A stretch of DNA of 26,326 bases from JBBQSF01 sp038214085 (GCA_038214085.1 JBBQSF010000026.1:1-26326); one strand, 5' to 3'. Positions 15,901 through 23,025 are shown, counted from the stretch's first letter. The notes: generated by a model from the sequence alone, not told the origin. Program-made: numbers and translations.

Positions 15901-17295
15901 ATGAATCTTCCATTTGCTGAATCATATAAAATTAAAATGGTGGAAACTATCCGCCGCAGTACCCGCCAGGAAAGAGAAACCTGGATAAAAAATGCACATT
16001 ATAATTTATTTAACCTAAAAAGCGAACAGGTTTTTATTGATTTACTTACCGATTCTGGAACCGGAGCCATGAGCGATAAACAATGGTCGGAAATGATGAT
16101 CGGTGACGAAAGTTATGCAGGTGCATCATCATATTATAAAATGAAGAATGCAATAAAAGACCTTTTAAATTTTGATTATTTTCTTCCAACACACCAAGGT
16201 AGAGCTGCCGAAAATGTATTGTTTTCGGTACTTGTAAAAGAAGGCGATATCGTTCCTGGAAACTCACACTTTGACACCACCAAAGGCCATATCGAATTTC
16301 GCAAGGCAAAAGCAATAGATTGTACAATTGATGAGGCTTTTAACACAACACTTATACACCCATTTAAGGGAAATGTTGATTTGAATAAACTTGAAAATGT
16401 TTTGAAATCAAATCCCATAGAAAGAATTCCGTTTATCATAGTTACGATAACCTGTAATTCATCGGGCGGGCAGCCTGTTTCAATGGAAAACATGAGGGAT
16501 GTTTATGCTTTGGCAAAAAAATACAATAAACCTGTAGTATTTGATTCTGCCCGCTTTGCAGAAAATGCATACTTTATTAAGATTCGCGAAAAAGGCTATC
16601 AGGATAAAACAATTCGTGAAATTGTGAAGGAAATGTTTTCTTATGCCGATGCTATGACCATGAGTAGCAAGAAAGACGCTATTGTTAATATGGGTGGATT
16701 TATCGGTATGCGCGATCCGGAGTTGTTTAAAAAAGCAAGTGTTTTTAACATTATGTTCGAAGGGTATCTTACTTATGGAGGTATGTCGGGACGCGACATG
16801 AATGCTCTTGCACAGGGACTTTACGAAGGAACAGAATTTGATTATCTCGAAACCCGTATTGAACAAGTTGCTTATCTTGGAAAAAAACTTACCGAATTTG
16901 GCGTTCCTGTTCAGCTTCCGTACGGAGGGCATGCAATATTTATTGATGCAAAAAAATTCCTTCCCAAGGTTTCGAAAGATCAGCTAATTGCTCAAACACT
17001 TGGAGTTGAGATATATATTGAGGGTGGTATACGTGGAGTTGAGATTGGCACATTGCTAGCTGATCGTGACCCGGAAACAAGGGAGAACAGATATCCAGAA
17101 CTTGAACTTTTGCGACTGGCTATTCCACGCAGGGTTTATACCAATAATCATATGGATTATATAGCTGCAGCAGTTGGGAATGTGTTTGAAAGAAGAAACG
17201 ATATTACCAAAGGGCTCTCAATTATTAGCGAAGCTCCGATTATGAGGCACTTCACTGTTGAGCTAGAACCAGCCAAAGATGCAGTTCTTGTGTAA
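15901..17295 (+). CDS. tnaA: tryptophanase (tryptophan indole-lyase)
   Basis: A 464-residue PLP enzyme that splits tryptophan into indole, pyruvate and ammonia. Family blocks are FIDLLTDSGTGAMSDKQW, PTHQGRAAENVLF, ITCNSSGGQPVSMENM, DSARFAENAYFIK and the PLP-lysine motif SSKKDAIVNMGG (Lys258). The close relative tyrosine phenol-lyase differs at substrate-contact positions. Here FDTTKGH and GVEIGT agree with tryptophanase; the lyase has FTTTRYH and SMERG there. The choice is therefore favoured, though MSDKQW is shared with the lyase branch. It is a single-gene unit with a strong terminator. Pyruvate from tryptophan would feed fermentation; indole is also a signal molecule. Confidence 0.9.
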   Translation: MNLPFAESYKIKMVETIRRSTRQERETWIKNAHYNLFNLKSEQVFIDLLTDSGTGAMSDKQWSEMMIGDESYAGASSYYKMKNAIKDLLNFDYFLPTHQGRAAENVLFSVLVKEGDIVPGNSHFDTTKGHIEFRKAKAIDCTIDEAFNTTLIHPFKGNVDLNKLENVLKSNPIERIPFIIVTITCNSSGGQPVSMENMRDVYALAKKYNKPVVFDSARFAENAYFIKIREKGYQDKTIREIVKEMFSYADAMTMSSKKDAIVNMGGFIGMRDPELFKKASVFNIMFEGYLTYGGMSGRDMNALAQGLYEGTEFDYLETRIEQVAYLGKKLTEFGVPVQLPYGGHAIFIDAKKFLPKVSKDQLIAQTLGVEIYIEGGIRGVEIGTLLADRDPETRENRYPELELLRLAIPRRVYTNNHMDYIAAAVGNVFERRNDITKGLSIISEAPIMRHFTVELEPAKDAVLV

Positions 17296-17315
17296 AAAAA
17301 AATTAATTCATTATA

Positions 17316-17351
17316 AGCACAGTAAAAATATATTTACTGTGCTTTTTATTT
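17316..17351 (+). terminator. terminator of tnaA
   Basis: AGCACAGTAAA (17316-17326) pairs perfectly with TTTACTGTGCT (17333-17343), an 11-bp stem with a 6-base loop, followed by TTTTATTTG. Confidence 0.9.
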
Positions 17352-17359
17352 GAAATGCT

Positions 17360-17367
17360 TATTTTTG
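17360..17367 (+). promoter_or_regulatory. -7 box for the fRMsr-mntP unit
   Basis: TATTTTTG matches the consensus directly before ATG 17368 and six bases before ATG 17374. Taken literally, transcription would begin near the second ATG, making the mRNA leaderless. No -33 box is visible. Confidence 0.35.
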
Positions 17368-17829
17368 ATGAATATGGACAATGCTAAAAAAGAAGCCAGA
17401 TACAAAAGGTTAGTCAGCCAGATTGAAGAACTTTTAAAAAAATGTGATAATGAAACCGCCCGAATGGCAACAATTTCGGCAGTGCTGTTTTATAAAATGG
17501 ATTACTTTTTCTGGTGTGGTTTCTACAGGATTATTGAAGGGGAATTGATTGTAGGTCCTTATCAGGGACCACTTGCATGCCAGGTATTGACTAAAAATAA
17601 AGGTGTTTGCTGGGCTGCAATTAATCAAAATAAAACAATTATTGTTGCAGATGTTGAAAAATTTCCAGAGCATATTGCCTGCGATTCCAGATCAAAATCA
17701 GAAATTGTAATTCTTATAAAAAATAAAGATGGACATGTTGCAGGAGTTCTCGATATAGACAGTGATAAGTTAGGTTCATTTGACGAAACAGATGCCCGAT
17801 ATCTTGAAATAATTGTTGCATTGCTTTAA
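17368..17829 (+). CDS. msrC: free methionine-(R)-sulfoxide reductase (GAF domain)
   Basis: A 153-residue GAF-domain protein that reduces free methionine-R-sulfoxide. The three conserved cysteines are at 71, 81 and 105, in GPYQGPLAC, NKGVCWAA and FPEHIACDSRSKSEIV. Cys105 corresponds to the catalytic residue of the yeast and E. coli enzymes, and the other two resolve the disulfide. FFWCGFYR is the usual substrate-pocket strand. The start is ATG 17368 or ATG 17374; the TTG at 17350 lies in the tnaA terminator tail. mntP follows 10 bases later, so the two form an operon that may serve oxidative-stress protection. Confidence 0.88.
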   Translation: MNMDNAKKEARYKRLVSQIEELLKKCDNETARMATISAVLFYKMDYFFWCGFYRIIEGELIVGPYQGPLACQVLTKNKGVCWAAINQNKTIIVADVEKFPEHIACDSRSKSEIVILIKNKDGHVAGVLDIDSDKLGSFDETDARYLEIIVALL

Positions 17830-17839
17830 TCCCTTATTC

Positions 17840-18403
17840 ATGGAAATTGTTACAATAATAATTGTTGCCTTCGCTTTATCAATGGATGCTTTTGCTGTGT
17901 CGATGTGTCTTGGAACTTCAAGTCAGCAGCTAAAAAACAAAACAGCATTTACTGCGGCAATTTTTTTTGGTAGCTTTCAGGCGATAATGCCTTTAGTGGG
18001 TTGGAGTGCAGGTTTTTTCCTGAAAGATATCATTGAAACATACGACCATTGGGTTGCCTTTGGATTGCTGGCCATAATTGGTGTCAGGATGTTGGTTGAG
18101 GCCGCGAAAAGCGAATCCTGTAAAGGCAATTACAATAGTGGCAGCATATTGGTTATGCTCACACTTGCTGTTGCCACCAGTATTGATGCTCTTGCTGTTG
18201 GACTAAGTTTTGCTTTTTTAAAAATACCAATTTTGCTTGCTGTTGCAATAATTGGATTTATTACATTCTGGGTCTCATTTGTTGGTGTTTATTTGGGTAA
18301 GAAATTTTGCTGTATTCTGGGAAACAAAGCAGAAATAGCAGGTGGAATTGTTCTGATTGCAATTGGAGTAAAAATTTTAATAGAACATCTGTATTTTTCA
18401 TAA
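17840..18403 (+). CDS. mntP: manganese efflux pump MntP
   Basis: A 187-residue inner-membrane protein of six predicted helices that exports Mn2+. Helix 1 has SMDAFAVS (Asp16) and the second half repeats it as ATSIDALAVG. These Asp-containing motifs mark the inverted repeat of the family and line the metal path. The ATG at 17840 starts directly with the first hydrophobic helix; the in-frame ATG at 17813 lies inside the preceding gene. No yybP-ykoY manganese riboswitch is visible, and the 10-base gap leaves no space for one, so control must act upstream of the fRMsr gene. Confidence 0.93.
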   Translation: MEIVTIIIVAFALSMDAFAVSMCLGTSSQQLKNKTAFTAAIFFGSFQAIMPLVGWSAGFFLKDIIETYDHWVAFGLLAIIGVRMLVEAAKSESCKGNYNSGSILVMLTLAVATSIDALAVGLSFAFLKIPILLAVAIIGFITFWVSFVGVYLGKKFCCILGNKAEIAGGIVLIAIGVKILIEHLYFS

Positions 18404-18517
18404 TATGTTGAGATTTTCTTGATTTCTACTTTTTTTGTATTGGTATTATTTGTCATGCTCAGAAAGCTGAAGATTTTTACAATCAAGCAAATGAGAATTT
18501 GGATTCATTTTGATACC

Positions 18518-18550
18518 AAAAAAAAAGAGCCCCTGTAAAACAAGGACTCT
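18518..18550 (-). terminator. terminator of tRNA-Leu
   Basis: On the minus strand AGAGTCCTTG-TTTTA-CAGGGGCTCT forms a 10-bp stem with G-U pairs, followed by eight T. It lies 10 bases after the tRNA 3' end. Confidence 0.85.
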
Positions 18551-18560
18551 AGAAGCTTAT

Positions 18561-18648
18561 TGGTACCCGGGGCGGGAATCGAACCCGCACTGCCGCAATG
18601 GCAACAGGATTTTAAGTCCTGCGTGTCTACCAGTTCCACCACCTGGGC
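18561..18648 (-). tRNA. tRNA-Leu (anticodon TAA)
   Basis: An 88-base tRNA including an encoded CCA. The anticodon arm CAGGA-CTTAAAA-TCCTG presents TAA. A long variable arm (TGCC/GGCA) marks it as class II. The T arm is GCGGG-TTCGATT-CCCGC. The acceptor stem GCCCAGG/CCCGGGT has an A-C mismatch at position 5-68 and a G-U at 1-72. Confidence 0.95.
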
Positions 18649-18736
18649 AATAAAAGAACGAAAAAACCACGTTTTCCTGCTAATCTACCCCTCGATAACT
18701 ATTGGGCTCACCAATTAGGCATTGTAAACGTTAGTT

Positions 18737-18757
18737 AAAAAAACTCTCTTTCGAGAG
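18737..18757 (-). terminator. hairpin after tRNA-Gly
   Basis: On the minus strand CTCTC-GAAA-GAGAG, a 5-bp stem with a GNRA tetraloop, is followed by seven T. It lies between tRNA-Gly and tRNA-Leu. The short stem suggests partial termination. No separate promoter for tRNA-Leu was recognised in 18649-18736. Confidence 0.6.
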
Positions 18758-18766
18758 AAACCGGTG

Positions 18767-18839
<73 letters not shown>

Positions 18840-18855
18840 ATTTCAAACTGGGCTG

Positions 18856-18863
18856 CAAATATA
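18856..18863 (-). promoter_or_regulatory. -7 box for the tRNA-Gly/tRNA-Leu unit
   Basis: The minus strand reads TATATTTG, 16 bases before the mature tRNA-Gly 5' end. Confidence 0.5.
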
Positions 18864-18982
18864 ATACTTTTTTATAAAAAAACATTTTTTTTCAAAAAAT
18901 ACTCTAAATATATACTTATCAAAGGAATTGCGCGAATCAAGCCAGCCCAGCTTTCTGATAAAACAGAAAAGTCCTCATTTTT

Positions 18983-20017
18983 TTATTTCGATGCAATAGC
19001 TTCTAGCACCTCTGCTTCAGCCATTTTTACTTTGGTTTCAATGCATTCAAGTTTATCAAGTATAATAATCAGATAATTGCCATGCTGGAAATAGGAATCT
19101 TCCCACGGAACCGAAAGTCCTGATTGCTGATCAACAGTAGTAACATTTGACGTGTTTAACAATTCATTTATCATATTAATGCTTTCAGTTTTTTCATTCA
19201 ACATGGTAATAAGAAATTGCTGGTATTTCTTTATCAAACCTTTTAAAACTGCAGCTTGTCCCGAAACACCATTGTCTCCCCTCATTATTAATTCCGTATG
19301 ATTCGTTTCATCTTTTTTTACGATAGATCTTAAATCAATTATACTGTCTTTTATGGATAGCGATTCGCTTCCTTCCACTGCAATTATAAGCTCACGTTTT
19401 ATCGATTCAATTTTACTGCTTAGTTCATTTGTTTTTTCTTTTATAATGTTTGCTTTTTCTTTGTTTTCGATACTTCCGGCACTATCTATTTGCTGATACA
19501 TCAACTTGGTTTTCAATATATAAAGTTGAGTCGTTTTTGCATTGCTTTCAGCACTAACTGCCATTGAAACAATTATATCGCGGCTTACATTTAATGAAAG
19601 CAGAGCGCTAAAAACAGATATATATAGCAACAGAAACATTATCCCTAAAAAATTAATTATTGATTTCTCCTTTTCCTTATTCTGATGGTATAGATAAACT
19701 GGTAAAAAATACAAAAACGGCAAAGGTACTCCCACAATCATTAGCAAGCTAGCTCCCGGCCAGTGCTGGACTTTAAATAAAGCCCCAATTACACAAATTA
19801 AAGCACATATAAATCCTGCGATATATAATGAAAGATGCTTTTTGCCAACACCGCGATAGTTATTTACAAAAGCCATTGGCAGAAAAACCAAAGCAAAAAG
19901 TCCGAGTCCGAAGGCCAGTAATATTCCGGCACCAGGCCAGTGCATCACTTTAAAAATTGCTCCAAAAGTAAAGATGTTGAGCAACACAATTCCGAAGATA
20001 TAAATGAATTTTTTCAT
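18983..20017 (-). CDS. GldL/GldM-like fusion membrane protein, two GldL-type hairpins
   Basis: A 344-residue protein with about five membrane helices. Two tandem helix hairpins each carry the GldL signature: GAIFKVMHWPGAG (from residue 19) and GALFKVQHWPGAS (from 78), 59 residues apart. A fifth helix (~119-140) runs into ALLSLNVSRDII, which resembles the ALNMSKEVL that follows the single GldM helix. The remaining ~195 residues are predicted periplasmic and end with VPWEDSYF...KVKMAEAEVLEAI, like the end of the first GldM domain. An odd helix count with N-in topology puts this domain outside, as in GldM. GldL and GldM form the proton-driven type IX secretion motor. Here both are in one chain, but the TM2 glutamate is absent. 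It is the last gene of the PadR operon, 21 bases after its larger paralogue. Function unknown. Confidence 0.7.
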   Translation of the reverse strand: MKKFIYIFGIVLLNIFTFGAIFKVMHWPGAGILLAFGLGLFALVFLPMAFVNNYRGVGKKHLSLYIAGFICALICVIGALFKVQHWPGASLLMIVGVPLPFLYFLPVYLYHQNKEKEKSIINFLGIMFLLLYISVFSALLSLNVSRDIIVSMAVSAESNAKTTQLYILKTKLMYQQIDSAGSIENKEKANIIKEKTNELSSKIESIKRELIIAVEGSESLSIKDSIIDLRSIVKKDETNHTELIMRGDNGVSGQAAVLKGLIKKYQQFLITMLNEKTESINMINELLNTSNVTTVDQQSGLSVPWEDSYFQHGNYLIIILDKLECIETKVKMAEAEVLEAIASK

Positions 20018-20038
20018 GATTTTCTGTTTTTAGGTTGC

Positions 20039-21547
20039 TTAATTAATTTTACTGCTTTGACCTGTTTTTGTCGATTTAATTTCCTTGTCATTTATTAAGG
20101 ATTGTAAAACTTCCTGTTCTGCAAATCGAACATTTCGCCGAAACGAACTTAATTTGTTTACCACCGCTATTACTGGCAAATGGTAAAAATGATATAATTC
20201 CCAAGTCAGATTTGGCTCATCAGTTGATAATGGAATTGTGGTTTCAAGTGCTTTATCCACGAGAGTGGTTGCAATTTTATTCGAATCGCAATAGGTAAGA
20301 AAAGATTTTTTCAGAAATTCAATCTTTTGCTTTAGCTCTCTTGCTTTTCCGGTATTTCTGTTCTCATCGTTACCACAAAGGAAATTAGTGGGTTTATTAA
20401 AATCGCTTTTGTTCATGATCAATTTGGGGTTTTGGGAACACAATATCGCTTCTTTTTCAGAAACGCCATCCACAGCTTTTATCAGATCAATCTTAATGTT
20501 TTCAATATATTTTACCAGTTCATCGGCCATTTTTTTAGTTTGCATAAATCTTCTGAATATTGCAGTATCTTTATAAATACTGTCATTTGTATAATGAGTG
20601 ATAATGGCATTATTTTTTTTCTCAATTAATTTGGTGGTCATAAGAATTTCTTCACCCGGTTTTTCATAAAATGAAAGAACATCTTTGGACACATTTAGTG
20701 CCAACAGAATATTAAACAGATTGAAAAAGAAAATGCCGACACATAAATATATAAAGCCTCCTTTTACGTATGATGAATCTTTGAAAGCCTGATATCCATA
20801 AACTGGAAGAAATACCGTAGTGAGCAATACAGCAGCCACAAAAAGCAAAGGACCTGCGCCAGGGTAATGCATTATTTTAAACAAATCACCCAACAGGTAA
20901 AGCGAAATTGAAACAGCTCCAAGAATATAGGCTGTTTTTAATTTTTGTGTTTTTCCTTCTTTTAGTTTAGATATGAGCAAAGAAGGAATGAATACAAGGC
21001 TTATTACAAGGTAACCCAGAAGCAATAAAATGTTGGCACCAGGCCAATGTTGTATTTTAAACAAAACGCCCAACAGTAGAGGAATTCCGCCAATTAATGC
21101 TATTATAAAAATAATAATACCGCCCTTCATTGTAATTTCTTTTTTCATTACATATAGTGCCGCAGGAAGAAAAACAAATGCCATCAGCACAAAGCTCAAA
21201 GCGAGAATGGCACCAGCTCCAAGAAAATGTTGAATTTTAAAAATAGCTCCAAGTGTCATCAGCGACATGGAGATCAGACCAGAAATTTTCATTGTTTTTT
21301 TCATGATTCTGTATTTTTTATCAATTAATAATAACGTATTCTCCTGTATTTTTTTTAACCCTTTGTTGCCGATTGCGCTATGCGTTTTGTTAAGTGCCTC
21401 TTCAAAAGACGAGCCTTGAATCATTTCTCGTTCCACCTGACAGCATATGTGATCAATGAGTTCTTCGCGCAAGTGCGAAAAAGTAATTCCCGATCGGGAA
21501 ACCTCTTCTTCAATAGTATTAATGTTTTCTATGGTCAACTCTTGCAT
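20039..21547 (-). CDS. HAAS-GldL3-GldM-like fusion membrane protein
   Basis: A 502-residue paralogue of the next gene. Residues 1-80 look like a cytoplasmic HAAS-type domain (LREELIDHICCQVEREM, then GSSFEEALNK), the partner domain often encoded beside PadR regulators. Three GldL-like hairpins follow with exact 60-residue spacing: GAIFKIQHFLGAG (100), GVLFKIQHWPGAN (160) and GDLFKIMHYPGAG (220). A seventh helix (~262-283) leads into LLALNVSKDVLSFY. The ~210-residue C-terminal domain ends WELYHFYHLPVIAVV...RFAEQEVLQSL, matching the close of the GldM first domain. The N-terminus should be inside and the C-terminus periplasmic. The start at 21547 overlaps the end of the PadR gene by 13 bases, implying translational coupling. 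It could sense an envelope state and signal to PadR; that is inference. Confidence 0.7.
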   Translation of the reverse strand: MQELTIENINTIEEEVSRSGITFSHLREELIDHICCQVEREMIQGSSFEEALNKTHSAIGNKGLKKIQENTLLLIDKKYRIMKKTMKISGLISMSLMTLGAIFKIQHFLGAGAILALSFVLMAFVFLPAALYVMKKEITMKGGIIIFIIALIGGIPLLLGVLFKIQHWPGANILLLLGYLVISLVFIPSLLISKLKEGKTQKLKTAYILGAVSISLYLLGDLFKIMHYPGAGPLLFVAAVLLTTVFLPVYGYQAFKDSSYVKGGFIYLCVGIFFFNLFNILLALNVSKDVLSFYEKPGEEILMTTKLIEKKNNAIITHYTNDSIYKDTAIFRRFMQTKKMADELVKYIENIKIDLIKAVDGVSEKEAILCSQNPKLIMNKSDFNKPTNFLCGNDENRNTGKARELKQKIEFLKKSFLTYCDSNKIATTLVDKALETTIPLSTDEPNLTWELYHFYHLPVIAVVNKLSSFRRNVRFAEQEVLQSLINDKEIKSTKTGQSSKIN

Positions 21548-21885
21548 AACTCAAAGCTATATCCCGGGTTGATAAATGTGCCCATCATTTCAATAAAATC
21601 CTGCAATTCCTTCAACTTTTCTTTTGCAAGGTTCTTTCCGGTTTTTGTGAGTTTGTAATAAATACGTGTACGGTTGTTAAAAATTTCCGATTCGGTTTCC
21701 ACTGCTCCATCGGTTTCCAGCTTATGAAGTATCGGATACAAGGCTCCAAATGTGAGTTTAACTTGCCCGTTCGTGATTTCCTCAACTTTCTGAGTGATTT
21801 CATACCCATACATTCTGTCATTTTCTGTCAATAGCTTTAAAACTATTGATTTCAGAGATCCTTTTAATAGTTCTTTTGATATCAT
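21535..21885 (-). CDS. PadR-family transcriptional regulator
   Basis: A 116-residue winged-helix repressor. Family hallmarks are LLKGSLKSIVLKLL, MYGYEITQKVEEIT (recognition-helix region), LTFGALYPILHKLETDGAV (the wing entry with the conserved LYP) and RIYYKLTKTGK. The short C-terminal helix is the dimerisation arm of the PadR-s2 subfamily. It lies first in a three-gene operon with two GldL/GldM-like membrane proteins, the first carrying a HAAS-like domain, a common PadR partner. The promoter in front contains a dyad over the -7 box, fitting autorepression. The effector is unknown. Confidence 0.9.
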   Translation of the reverse strand: MISKELLKGSLKSIVLKLLTENDRMYGYEITQKVEEITNGQVKLTFGALYPILHKLETDGAVETESEIFNNRTRIYYKLTKTGKNLAKEKLKELQDFIEMMGTFINPGYSFELCKS

Positions 21886-21923
21886 ATTGCTTATTGTGTT
21901 TTAATGTTTAATATAATAGAAAC

Positions 21924-21965
21924 TTATATATTGCAAATTTAGTATATAAATAATTTGAAAAGCAA
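21924..21965 (-). promoter_or_regulatory. PadR operon promoter with overlapping dyad operator
   Basis: On the minus strand a TTTG (21962-21965) lies 20 bases before TAAATTTG (21934-21941), a good -33/-7 pair. The -7 box sits in the middle of the inverted repeat TTATATA (21924-21930) N12 TATATAA (21943-21949). A protein bound to this dyad would block initiation, so it is the likely PadR autoregulatory operator. The predicted leader is about 40 bases. Confidence 0.55.
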
Positions 21966-22201
21966 ATTTTTTTAATGATTTTTTTATGATGAACAGGAAA
22001 GTAATTAGAATTCAGTTAATTAAAAGATTAACGGGATGCATATAAACTGTAAATATTAAACGAATGGGTTTCGGAAACATGAATTCGTAAAAAAAACCAA
22101 ATTCAAATTCGTTTTTTAAAGACTATCAATAAGAAAATAACAGATAAATAAATTATAGCTATCGAGACGAACCAGGGACTTCACTTCTGAAAACAAAATT
22201 T
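21966..22201. other. AT-rich intergenic stretch without recognised features
   Basis: This is the rest of the 351-base gap between the PadR gene (21885) and tRNA(CAT) (22237). Apart from the PadR promoter at its left end and the tRNA terminator at its right end, no ORF, repeat or structured element was recognised. Confidence 0.5.
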
Positions 22202-22235
22202 AAAAAAACCCTGAAAATGTTTATTTTCAGGGTTT
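22202..22235 (-). terminator. terminator of tRNA(CAT)
   Basis: AAACCCTGAAAAT (22206-22218) pairs perfectly with ATTTTCAGGGTTT (22223-22235), a 13-bp stem with a GTTT loop. On the minus strand seven T close the element. The stem starts one base after the tRNA 3' end. Confidence 0.9.
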
Positions 22236-22236
22236 G

Positions 22237-22310
22237 TGGGCCCACCTGGGCTCGAACCAGGGACCCTCAGATTATGAGTCTGATGCTCTAACCAGCTGAG
22301 CTATAGGCCC
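22237..22310 (-). tRNA. tRNA with anticodon CAT (Met elongator or Ile2)
   Basis: A 74-base tRNA. The acceptor GGGCCTA pairs with TGGGCCC (one G-U). The anticodon arm is TCAGA-CTCATAA-TCTGA, and the T loop TTCGAGC. CCA is not encoded. The first pair G1-C72 and the lack of three GC pairs in the anticodon stem argue against initiator tRNA. Whether it is elongator Met or lysidine-modified Ile2 cannot be settled by eye; the GGGCCTATAGCTCAG start resembles isoleucine tRNAs. Confidence 0.93.
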
Positions 22311-22376
22311 GTCTCTAATAGACAGAGATTTAATTAGGGATTGCAAAATAACATAATAATATTCATTTTAACAATT

Positions 22377-22384
22377 TAAATTTG
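22377..22384 (+). promoter_or_regulatory. -7 box for the HAD phosphatase gene
   Basis: TAAATTTG matches the consensus 14 bases before the ATG at 22399. No -33 box was found. Confidence 0.4.
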
Positions 22385-22398
22385 CAAAAAAAAATGCG

Positions 22399-23025
22399 AT
22401 GCACTACAGAAGTATTATTTTCGATCTCGGAGCTGTAATTCTTGATATTGATTTTCAAAAAACCATTGATGCTTTTACGAAACTTGGAATTACTGATTTT
22501 GATTCCATTTTCTCTGCGGCTTTACAATCTGATTTGTTTGATATGCTGGACAAAGGAACAATTTCTATCGAAAATTTCAGAAAGCAATTGATCGCTATGT
22601 CAGGGAAAACGATTACAATTACTGAGTTTGATCAGGCCTGGAATTCCATGATTCTTGATTTTCCCAAAAAAAGGATAGAATATTTGCTGAACTTACGTAA
22701 ATATTATCCTGTTTATTTGCTTAGCAATACTAACATTATTCACTTTCCCGTTTACAATAAATTACTCAAAATCAATTTTGGAATTGATGATATCCGTAAT
22801 TTATTTGATCAAGTGTATCTCTCTTTTCAACTTGGTATGCGTAAACCTCAACCCGAAATTTTTCAACTTGTTATTAATGAAAACAATTTAAAACCAGAAG
22901 AAACACTTTTTGTTGACGACAATATCGACAACATTGAAGCAGCTAAAATCCTAGGTTTAGGAACGCTGCATCTGGTTTTTGGTATGACCATTGAAAAAGA
23001 CCTTGATAAATTCCTGAATTCTTAG
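22399..23025 (+). CDS. HAD-superfamily hydrolase, YihX-like sugar-phosphatase
   Basis: A 208-residue haloacid-dehalogenase phosphatase. Motif I is IIFDLGAVILDIDF with nucleophile Asp9; the FDLGxV form is typical of the YihX (alpha-glucose-1-phosphatase) subfamily. A four-helix cap (residues ~20-90) follows. Motif II is LLSNTN (~107-112), motif III Lys149 in RKPQPEIFQ, and motif IV FVDDNIDNIEAA (~171-182). The substrate is probably a small sugar phosphate, not proven. Its TAG stop overlaps the dusB stop on the other strand by 4 bases, so the genes converge. Start at ATG 22399; ATG 22394 is in another frame. Confidence 0.88.
   Translation: MHYRSIIFDLGAVILDIDFQKTIDAFTKLGITDFDSIFSAALQSDLFDMLDKGTISIENFRKQLIAMSGKTITITEFDQAWNSMILDFPKKRIEYLLNLRKYYPVYLLSNTNIIHFPVYNKLLKINFGIDDIRNLFDQVYLSFQLGMRKPQPEIFQLVINENNLKPEETLFVDDNIDNIEAAKILGLGTLHLVFGMTIEKDLDKFLNS

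Noticed and set aside
16480..16932. 150-codon open frame on the minus strand opposite tnaA
   Set aside because: It lies wholly within conserved tryptophanase coding sequence; its Cys/His/Phe-rich translation is typical of antisense AT-rich codons.
15901..17295. Tyrosine phenol-lyase as the identity of the PLP lyase
   Set aside because: The substrate-contact segments (FDTTKGH, GVEIGT, DSARFAENAYF) agree with tryptophanase and not with the phenol-lyase forms.
18983..21547. Canonical type IX motor genes gldL and gldM
   Set aside because: Both motif sets are in single chains with several GldL hairpins, the TM2 glutamate is missing, only one GldM-like domain is present, and gldK/gldN are absent.
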